DNA from: Myxococcus qinghaiensis
Lineage (GTDB): Bacteria; Myxococcota; Myxococcia; Myxococcales; Myxococcaceae
Length of the DNA: 64,000 bases
Assembly: GCF_024198215.1 (NCBI RefSeq)
Contig: NZ_JAKCFA010000012.1
Coordinates: 124,001 to 188,000 of the forward strand
Direction: 5' to 3'
Each line of letters begins with the position of its first letter. Position 1 is the stretch's first letter. The notes beneath the pieces are model-generated. The model had not been told where the DNA came from, searched no databases, and worked only from the letters and a program-made list of their open reading frames with translations. Positions 48,020-54,905 of this stretch are shown here, piece by piece. A program made the position numbers and the translations under genes.

Positions 48020-48979
48020 ATGTCCACCCTCATCCTCAGCGCGAAAGAGCTGCGCGGCCTCTACACCGTCGAGCTCGGCCTGGAAGCCGTCGAGCGGGCC
48101 TTCCGAGCCCACGGTCGTGGCGAGTCGCTCATGCCTCCCAAGGTGTACCTCTCCCTGCCGCAATACGACGGCGACTTCCGGGCCATGCCGGCGTTCCTCG
48201 ACGGCGCCGCGGGCGTGAAGTGGGTCAACGCCCATCCCCAGAACCCCAAGAAGCACGGCCTGCCCACCGTGCGCGCCCTCTACATCCTCAGCGACCCGGA
48301 CACCGCGTCCCCGCTCGCCATCCTCGACGGCACGCTGCTCACCGCCTGGCGCACCGGCGCCGCCGGCGGCGTCGCGTCCAAGTTCCTCGCGAAGCCCAAG
48401 CCCCGCACCCTCGGCCTCGTCGGCTGCGGCGTGCAGGCCCGCGTCCTCATCGACGCGCACCGCGCCATCTTCGGGGAGCTGGAGCTGCTCCTGGCCGACA
48501 ACTCGGAGGCCGCCGCCAAGGCCCTCCAGGCCGAGAAGGGTGGCCGCGTCGTCAGCCTCCAGGAAGCCTCCGGCGCGGACATCGTCTGCACCTCCACGCC
48601 CTCGCGCACCCCCGTGGTGAAGCGCGAGTGGCTCAAGCCCGGCGCGCACATCAACGCCATGGGCGCTGACGCTCCCGGCAAGCAGGAGCTGGAGCCACGC
48701 ATCCTCACCGAAGGCCGCGTCTTCATCGACGACACCGACCAGGCCCTCCACTCCGGTGAGGTCAACGTCCCCCTCCACGACGGCCTGCTGCGCGCCGAGC
48801 AGATCGCGGGAACCCTCGGAGAGGTCATCGCCGGCAAGAAGCCCGGCCGCACCGGAGACGAAGTCACCGTCTTCGACTCCACCGGCCTCGCGCTCCAGGA
48901 CGTCGCCCTCGCTCGCGCCCTCTACGACGTCGCGCGCACACGGGGCGTCGGCCAGTCGCTCGACATCGTCGGCGGCTGA
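48020..48979 (+). CDS. Ornithine cyclodeaminase / mu-crystallin family dehydrogenase
   Basis: A 319-residue enzyme. The substrate half has MPPKVYLSLPQYDGDFRAMP with the catalytic Lys region GVKWVNAHPQN, and the NAD(P)-binding half has RTLGLVGCGVQARVLIDAHR. The catalytic Asp region is SGADIVCTSTPSRTPV to GAHINAMGAD. The end VFDSTGLALQDVALARALYD is characteristic. Members convert L-ornithine to proline, or act as alanine dehydrogenase or ketimine reductase; the exact substrate is open. ATG 48020 was chosen over upstream in-frame codons because the family begins here. Confidence 0.85.
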   Translation: MSTLILSAKELRGLYTVELGLEAVERAFRAHGRGESLMPPKVYLSLPQYDGDFRAMPAFLDGAAGVKWVNAHPQNPKKHGLPTVRALYILSDPDTASPLAILDGTLLTAWRTGAAGGVASKFLAKPKPRTLGLVGCGVQARVLIDAHRAIFGELELLLADNSEAAAKALQAEKGGRVVSLQEASGADIVCTSTPSRTPVVKREWLKPGAHINAMGADAPGKQELEPRILTEGRVFIDDTDQALHSGEVNVPLHDGLLRAEQIAGTLGEVIAGKKPGRTGDEVTVFDSTGLALQDVALARALYDVARTRGVGQSLDIVGG

Positions 48980-49107
48980 GCCGCACCTGACGACTCACGG
49001 GTCCCCGGCACACGTCCCGCTCCGGGGGCCCGCGCGCCACGTTCGTGATGCAACCGTGAAACTCCTGTTACGGACGACACAGGCATCGTGAAGGGAGCCG
49101 CACCGCA

Positions 49108-49141
49108 ACCCGCCACGAAGCCCGTTTCCAGCCGGGCGGGT
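49108..49141. terminator. Possible terminator between convergent genes
   Basis: ACCCGCC (49108-49114) can pair with GGCGGGT (49135-49141), with a competing inner stem GCCCG (49120-49124) / CGGGC (49133-49137). It lies between the cyclodeaminase stop and the convergent membrane-protein stop at 49157. Confidence 0.35.
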
Positions 49142-49156
49142 CTCCGTGACGCGGAC

Positions 49157-50275
49157 TCAGTGAACCTTCGTGAGCTCATCGATCGGCGGGAGCTTGGGAA
49201 TCCCAGCGGTGGCGCCCGCCTGGGTCGGGCCGGCGAGTGAGGTCTCCTCTTCGCGCGCCGACGCGTTCCCGGACTCTTCGCTGCCCTCGATCTTCTGGCC
49301 CACCTGCTCGCCGAGCCGGGAGAGTTCCTCCCGCGCGCGTCGCTTGGCGGGCTCGATGAGCCGACGCTCCTTGTTGGAGACAGGCAGCAGGCTCGCGGCG
49401 AGCATGCCCAGGGCCACCGCGCCAAGCGCGAGCGCAAGGGGCTGCTCATCGATTGCCCGACCGAACAAGTCGGTGCCGCGGTAGCGCAGGTCTCCCGCGG
49501 AGGGGACGCGCTCGCGCAGGTGCGACGCGCGCTCGCGAACATGGTCGGTCATGTCGTGCATGCGCCCGCGCACGTCGTGCGCCGTCCCGCTCACGGAGTC
49601 CTTCACGCTCTGGCTGGCGCTGCTCACGGAGTCCTTCGCGGAGCCCAGGGCGTTCGCCGCGCGGTCCTTCAGGCCTGGGCCTCCGTCATCGCGCTCGCTG
49701 TCGGAGAGGTACCCGGTCCCCTCGCCCACTCCGGTGGAGCCGCTCGCGGAAGGCGAGGCGCTGTACTCGGGGTAGGGAACGCCGCGGACGCGCCCGGAGG
49801 AGCGATAGGCACGCTCGTCCTGGTCGGTCCAGTAGCGCCCGTCACGTCCGTAGCGCACCGGCCCGTCACCGGCGTAGCGGTCGCCGTAGCGGCGCTCCTC
49901 GATGCGGGACTGGAAGGCTCTCTTCATCAACGCGGAGCCCACGCCCGCGCCCAGCACCGCGCCGAGCAGCCCAAGGCCTCGGGGCGTATGTGTCACTTCA
50001 TCCGTCCAATCGTGTGTCTTGCGCATGGCTGTCTCCCTCGCTTGCGATTTCCAGTCGAGCACCTTGTCGCGAGCCTGCTGCTTCAGCTCCTCACCCTTCT
50101 CGTGGGCGAGCTGCTTCGCGTGCTCCTTCACCTCGTCCTTCTTCTCGAGCGCGAACTCCTTCGCGCGCGCCTTCAGCAACTCGGGGTTGGCGCGACGACC
50201 CAGCTCGTCCGCCAGCTCGCTCATGCGTGCCCGTGCATCTGTGATTTCGCGGAGCGCATCGTCGTGCTCGCCCAT
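49157..50275 (-). CDS. DUF3618-type membrane-associated protein (Yqj-like operon)
   Basis: A 372-residue protein. The N terminus (ALREITDARARMSELADELG, then KARAKEFALEKKDEVKEHAK) has the DUF3618/ElaB-like amphipathic helices. A hydrophobic segment follows (GLGLLGAVLGAGVGSALMKR), then a Tyr/Gly/Asp-rich linker, a second helical repeat region (AKDSVSSASQSVKDSVSGTA) and a second hydrophobic segment (LALALGAVALGMLAASLLPV). AGGAGG lies just upstream of ATG 50275, so this start is real even though it overlaps the preceding gene by 55 bases; ATG 50224 would give an exact ATGA overlap but lose part of the domain. Probable role: inner-membrane-associated stress protein. Confidence 0.75.
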   Translation of the reverse strand: MGEHDDALREITDARARMSELADELGRRANPELLKARAKEFALEKKDEVKEHAKQLAHEKGEELKQQARDKVLDWKSQARETAMRKTHDWTDEVTHTPRGLGLLGAVLGAGVGSALMKRAFQSRIEERRYGDRYAGDGPVRYGRDGRYWTDQDERAYRSSGRVRGVPYPEYSASPSASGSTGVGEGTGYLSDSERDDGGPGLKDRAANALGSAKDSVSSASQSVKDSVSGTAHDVRGRMHDMTDHVRERASHLRERVPSAGDLRYRGTDLFGRAIDEQPLALALGAVALGMLAASLLPVSNKERRLIEPAKRRAREELSRLGEQVGQKIEGSEESGNASAREEETSLAGPTQAGATAGIPKLPPIDELTKVH

Positions 50276-50706
50276 TGGCTGTCCTCCTTGAGGGTCTGGA
50301 TGGTTTTGTGGGGTGCGTGGACCGCCTTCAGCCGCCGCACGCCGACCATGGCGGAGCCCGCACCCGCGGCGAGCAGCACCACGGTGACCAGCAACGCGCT
50401 GGCCCAGAGCGGCATCACGTTCGCCAGGACGATGACGAGGAAGGCGACGAGCGCCATGGCGCCCAGCAAGAGCACCAGGCCTCCCGCGGCCAGCATCCCG
50501 CCCCCCGCCGCTGCCTTCCTTGCTTCCGAGCGGACCTCCGCGCGCGCGAGCGTGAGTTCCGCGCGAAACAAGTGCCGGCCCTGCTCCAGGAACTCGGAGA
50601 CCAGGGCTCCCAGGGGACGCTCGGCCGCTCCAGGTGAGACACGGTCGGCATCGCTGTCCCAGACCTGGGAGCGGCGGTGCTCGCTTCCAAAAGAATCAGT
50701 CGCCAT
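50221..50706 (-). CDS. YqjE/phage-holin-3_6 family membrane protein
   Basis: A 161-residue protein with an amphipathic N-terminal helix (LVSEFLEQGRHLFRAELTLA) and two adjacent transmembrane helices (GGLVLLLGAMALVAFLVIVL and LWASALLVTVVLLAAGAGSA), the usual build of YqjE/Phage_holin_3_6 proteins. These accompany YqjD/DUF3618 proteins in stress-induced operons, as here, and are not phage holins in that context. Its last 18 codons overlap the start of the next gene in another frame. Confidence 0.8.
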   Translation of the reverse strand: MATDSFGSEHRRSQVWDSDADRVSPGAAERPLGALVSEFLEQGRHLFRAELTLARAEVRSEARKAAAGGGMLAAGGLVLLLGAMALVAFLVIVLANVMPLWASALLVTVVLLAAGAGSAMVGVRRLKAVHAPHKTIQTLKEDSQWASTTMRSAKSQMHGHA

Positions 50707-50716
50707 GGGAGCCTCC

Positions 50717-51154
50717 TCAATCCTTCAAGAAGCGGGCGGCGACGAAGCCCAGCACCGCGCAAGCCGCGAGCGCCATTCCGGGCCGCTCCTTCATTCGCGT
50801 CTTCGCCTGCTGGATGAGGTCTTCGGTCGAGTTGCGATTCAGCGTGTCGGAAGTCCGGCGAACGAAGCCCACGGCACTGCCCACCAATTGCTGCGGAAAC
50901 TTCGAGCCATCCCCCTGGCCGGCGATGGACTCCATCTCCTGGACCAGGTCCTCGAGCCCCTCCACCAGGGCGCCCTTCTTCGCGTCCACTCGAGAGAAGG
51001 CGCGCTGGCGAGTCATTCCACCCAGGCGCTTCACCTGCTCCTTCCCCTCCTGCTTGATGTCCCCCTCCCCCCCCCCACTGCTCGCCGACTGGCTCTGACC
51101 TTGGTTGTAGAAGCCGGACGTATTCGTCCGGTCCCCTTCGATGACGCTGCTCAT
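50717..51154 (-). CDS. Small membrane-anchored stress-operon protein
   Basis: A 145-residue protein, first gene of a three-gene unit. The N-terminal part is Ser/Gln/Gly-rich; the middle is helical (RVDAKKGALVEGLEDLVQEM) with GSAVGFVRRTSDTLNRNSTE. One C-terminal hydrophobic segment (PGMALAACAVLGFVAARFLK) follows RPG, the pattern of ElaB/YqjD ribosome- and membrane-associated proteins. ATG 51154 has GGAGAGA upstream. The 10-base gap to the next gene supports an operon. Confidence 0.72.
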   Translation of the reverse strand: MSSVIEGDRTNTSGFYNQGQSQSASSGGGEGDIKQEGKEQVKRLGGMTRQRAFSRVDAKKGALVEGLEDLVQEMESIAGQGDGSKFPQQLVGSAVGFVRRTSDTLNRNSTEDLIQQAKTRMKERPGMALAACAVLGFVAARFLKD

Positions 51155-51632
51155 TTTGGTCTCTCCCAGGGGTTGGTGTTTCCGCGCCACACCGCGGCGA
51201 CGCATCACTGCCGCATCTCAAGCTATGCATCTGCACTGGGCTGTCTGTGATCCGCGCGGAGGGGTCGTCACGCAGGCGGTAAGGCATGCGGCGGTACGTC
51301 CAACCTTCGAGGGAATGAAGCGACCGGCCCAGGTCTCCCATGACCTCAGCCGGAAGCGCCGCGCTCTCGACGAGGGCGGGTGTCACTCAAAACCCCGTTA
51401 TCACTGAGACTGTCCGAATTTCGGCTACTGGACAGTTTCAGCATTTATGGAGTATTTCAAGAATACGCGCTGCCTGTGGGGGGGCCACTCACTCTTTGGA
51501 CACGCCCGTTCGGACCGGAAACCTGGGAGGGATTCCGGCGCCGATAGCGGCACGCCACGTCCCAGAGCCCCGAAAGGTGTCGCGCAGGGCGCCAATCGAC
51601 TGGCGCCAGCCAACCACCTGCTTCGGAGCTCC
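51155..51632. other. Divergent intergenic region with a long hairpin
   Basis: These 478 bases contain no convincing gene. TGAGACTGTCC (51405-51415) and GGACAGTTTCA (51430-51440) form an 11-bp stem with one mismatch and a 14-base loop, about 190 bases before the next start. It could be an operator dyad or part of a structured 5' leader. The right side, around 51410-51465, is less GC-rich and may hold the promoter of the CXXCH protein gene. Confidence 0.5.
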
Positions 51633-54488
51633 ATGTCTTCCCTTGCTACCTCGTCGCGGCGTTGCGCGCGGCGGCCGGCCCTCATCGGCCTGCTGACGCT
51701 CGTCGTCGCCTTCCTGTCCGCGCCCGCGTCGGCGCAGACACAGACCAACACCCAAGCCACCCAGCGCGCCATCAACTTCCTGAGCGCGGACGTGTCCAAC
51801 TGGGTCACCGCCAATGGCTGCGCGGCCTGTCACCGCGTGGGCGCGACGACGTTCGGCATCGCCGCCGCGCGCGCCAACGGCTACGACATGAACGCCGTCG
51901 CCTCCAACGGGCGGACCAACCAGGTCAACCTGGAGTTCCTCGGCCAGCGCATCAAGAACGAGCAGCTCGCCAACGGCTCGTGGATTCACGAGGGCGTCTC
52001 GTTCCGCAACGAGAAGACGTCGTACTCCACGTTCGGCCTGGCCGGGTATGACCAGAACGTCTCCACGCAGTACAGCGCGACGCTGGTGGCCGCGGCCAAC
52101 TGGGCGCTCGCCACGCAGGAGGCCAGCGGCCGGTGGGCGTCCGACCACGCCAGCTTCCCGGTGGACCACGGCAGCCTGCCCACCACCGCGCGCATCATGA
52201 CGGGCATCGCCCAGGCGAAGCAGCGCGTGGACCCGGCGCGGGCCGCGCAGTACCAGGCCGCGCTGGACCGCTCCGCCGCGTACATCCGGGCCAACCTGGA
52301 CAACGGCGACACGTCCGCCACGGGCAACGGCATGCCGTACACCTTCCAGGTCGCCTGGGCCGTGGTGGGCCTGAAGGCCGCGGGCCCCGGTCCCGGCAAC
52401 GCGAACGTCACCGCCATCAACACCCTGGCCAACCGGCTGCTCACCCGCACCTCGCCCGGCAACCCGGGCTGGGGCGACTTGCCCAACGGCGCCGCCAACG
52501 ACGTGGCCACCGGCAGCGCCATCTACGCGCTGTGCCTCGCCGGCCGCGAGCCCGCCACGGACCCGCGCGTGCGCAGCAGCATCGAGTGGCTGAAGACGCG
52601 CCAGTCCCCCGACGGCAGCTGGCGCACCGGCTCCGCGACCTTCGACATCCCCACCACCTTCGCGTCGCTGGGCCTGTCCTGCTACGGCGACTTCAGCGTG
52701 CACGTCACCGTGGTGGGTGAGGCTCGCAAGGAGCTGGCCATCGCGTCCCCGCAGGGGCAGCAGGTCACCTTCACCTTCAACGTGAAGAACCACGGCTACC
52801 AGGCGGACACCTATACGCTGAGCACCACGGGCGGCCTGCCCGGCTGGGCGTCGTCCCCCAACCCCGTCAGCCTCTTCCTGCCCGCGGGTGGCGACAGCAA
52901 CGTCACCGTCACCGTCACCGCGCCGCCGGGGCTGATTCCCGCGCTCACGTCGGAGTTCACCCTGGTGGCCGCTTCCGGTGGCGCGCCGGGCGTGTCCGGC
53001 TCCGCGCGCGTCAACGCGTACACCCCGCCGCTGCCGCCCGTCACGGGCCTGGCCACCGTCACCACCATCCAGGCGCCGGCCGTCAACGCGCACATCACCA
53101 TCGGCACGGGCAACGTGCTGTCCGCGCGCGTGCGGGACGCGAACAACGTCCCCGTCGTCGGCCCCACCAACCAGGGCGTCGTCACCTTCTACGTCGCGGG
53201 CGTGCCGGTGGGCGCGGACGCGGACCTGGATGGAGACGGCCTCTTCACCTTCAACTGGGTGCCGCCCACGGACACGTGGACGGTGACGGGCTCGCAGGAC
53301 TTCCGCGCGGTGTACTCGGGCGTGGAGCGCACGGCGCCGCAGGTCAACCTGCTGGGCAGCACCGACGCGCGCACCGTCATCATCGACGCGTTCCCCCACG
53401 ACACGCCGTCCGTCACCATCGGCAACCCGCCGGCCTTCACGCGCGAGACGACGCTGGACATCTGGGGCTATGCCACGCCGCGCGCGCCCGGCGCCGTCAT
53501 CACCTACGCGGCCTTCATCATCAATGGCGCGACGACGATTCCCCTGACGCCCGGCAACGGTGGCCTCATCTACACCACCATCACCCTGACGGAAGGCCCC
53601 AACATCATCCAGCTCACCGCGCGTGACAGCTTCGGTGGCGTCACCACCAAGCAGGTCAACCTCACGGTGGACCGCGTGCCGCCCATCCTCACCATCCAGT
53701 CGCCCCTCAGCGGCGCGGCGCTCAGCGGCCTCAACGTCACGGTGACGTCGTCGGTGCAGGACCAGACGCCGGTGCGCGTGGAGACGCAGTGGGTGGCCAC
53801 GTCGCTCCTGGAGTTCGGCAACGGCACGGTCGAGCACACGGTGCCCATGAACTACGGCGACCAGGTCATCCTGGTCCGCGCCACGGACAGCGCCTTCAAC
53901 GTGACGGAGAAGCTGGTGTTCATCTGGGTGGACCCGGGCTCGCCCGTGGTGAGCACCAACCCGGGGGACAACCAGCTCTACGGCCCGCTGACGAACAACC
54001 AGCTGACGTACACCGTCAACGTGCAGTCGCTGTCCGCGACGACGGTGCGCATCAACGGCGGCGCGCCCATCGCGGTGAACCGGGGCGGCGGCGCGGTGCA
54101 GACGACGCTGACGCTCAGCCCGGGCGTCAACAACCTCTCCATCGTCACCACGAGCGAGACGGGCGTCACCACCACCACCACGCGTCGGGTGAACTACGAC
54201 ACGCAGGCGCCCGTCGCCACGCTGCTCGCCCCCGCCGCGGGCAGCACCGCCAGCGGCACCATCACCCTGCGCGCCCGCGTCACCGACAACTTCGGCCCGG
54301 TGTCCAACATCGGCTTCAGCCGCGACATGTCCGGCATCCGCCAGGGCACGCTCCAGCCCGACGGCAACTGGACGGCGCAGCTCGACACGACGGAGCTGCT
54401 CGACGGCGCGCACACCATCGACGTGTGGATGAGCGACGGCGTGGGCAACTCCACCGTCCAGCGCTTCAACTTCTTCGTCGACAACTGA
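51633..54488 (+). CDS. Secreted protein: CXXCH haem motif in an alpha-toroid domain, plus Ig-like repeats
   Basis: A 951-residue exported protein. The signal peptide runs to about PASAQTQ. An alpha-toroid domain of the squalene-cyclase/prenyltransferase type covers about 40-345 with QW-like motifs (LANGSWIHEG, QEASGRWASDHAS, SPDGSWRTGS). Near its start is CAACH (63-67), a covalent haem-c attachment motif that I do not know from cyclases. A CARDB/NPCBM-like segment follows (VTFTFNVKNHGYQADTYTLS, then VTVTVTAPPGLIPALTSEFT), and then about 450 residues of Ig-like repeats with VRVETQWVATSLLEFGNGTV. The CXXCH implies periplasmic or surface haem binding. A tandem paralogue follows. Confidence 0.8.
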   Translation: MSSLATSSRRCARRPALIGLLTLVVAFLSAPASAQTQTNTQATQRAINFLSADVSNWVTANGCAACHRVGATTFGIAAARANGYDMNAVASNGRTNQVNLEFLGQRIKNEQLANGSWIHEGVSFRNEKTSYSTFGLAGYDQNVSTQYSATLVAAANWALATQEASGRWASDHASFPVDHGSLPTTARIMTGIAQAKQRVDPARAAQYQAALDRSAAYIRANLDNGDTSATGNGMPYTFQVAWAVVGLKAAGPGPGNANVTAINTLANRLLTRTSPGNPGWGDLPNGAANDVATGSAIYALCLAGREPATDPRVRSSIEWLKTRQSPDGSWRTGSATFDIPTTFASLGLSCYGDFSVHVTVVGEARKELAIASPQGQQVTFTFNVKNHGYQADTYTLSTTGGLPGWASSPNPVSLFLPAGGDSNVTVTVTAPPGLIPALTSEFTLVAASGGAPGVSGSARVNAYTPPLPPVTGLATVTTIQAPAVNAHITIGTGNVLSARVRDANNVPVVGPTNQGVVTFYVAGVPVGADADLDGDGLFTFNWVPPTDTWTVTGSQDFRAVYSGVERTAPQVNLLGSTDARTVIIDAFPHDTPSVTIGNPPAFTRETTLDIWGYATPRAPGAVITYAAFIINGATTIPLTPGNGGLIYTTITLTEGPNIIQLTARDSFGGVTTKQVNLTVDRVPPILTIQSPLSGAALSGLNVTVTSSVQDQTPVRVETQWVATSLLEFGNGTVEHTVPMNYGDQVILVRATDSAFNVTEKLVFIWVDPGSPVVSTNPGDNQLYGPLTNNQLTYTVNVQSLSATTVRINGGAPIAVNRGGGAVQTTLTLSPGVNNLSIVTTSETGVTTTTTRRVNYDTQAPVATLLAPAAGSTASGTITLRARVTDNFGPVSNIGFSRDMSGIRQGTLQPDGNWTAQLDTTELLDGAHTIDVWMSDGVGNSTVQRFNFFVDN

Positions 54489-54905
54489 TGTTCCCCCGCG
54501 CTCGGGGTGGCCTCGAAGGGGAGGTCATCCCGGGCGATGGGGTTGTCGTGTGACACCCCGGGCTTCGGCTCCGCCAGCACCGTGAGCTCCCTCGCCCGCC
54601 CTCCGACTTCAGCACCCGGGCCCTGGCCCCTGGGCTCGTTCCATGATGACTGTCATTCGGGATTCCTCGGACTCGATGACGCGACTCGTGGATTCCTCTC
54701 CCCGGCACCCGCGCTGCCACTCCTTCCTGCTTTCAGCACCGCGTCATCCACGCTTGGAGCACGGTTCGACTTCACGTTCCGCCCTCGGGTGGGGAGGGGC
54801 CGTGGCGACTCGCCTCGGTTTGTTTGTGATTGCGTGCATCCGGGAGATGATTCGGTCCAAGGCGCCAAGGCACCTGGGCGTGAACCACGCGCGGCGGTCC
54901 GGCCC
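54489..54905. other. Intergenic region between the two CXXCH paralogues
   Basis: These 417 bases hold an imperfect hairpin GGGGTTGTC-GTGT-GACACCCC (54539-54559, one bulge) that may act as a terminator for the first paralogue. The frame upstream of the second paralogue is open back to 54507 but its composition is not protein-like and it has no signal peptide until 54906. No gene is called. Confidence 0.5.

Noticed and set aside
50221..50706. A phage holin implying a prophage
   Set aside because: The protein is of the YqjE/holin-3_6 type in a stress operon; no other phage genes are present.
51489..54413. A 974-codon minus-strand frame opposite the first CXXCH protein
   Set aside because: Translation is Arg/Gly/Val/His-rich without domains; the plus frame has a signal peptide, haem motif and Ig repeats.
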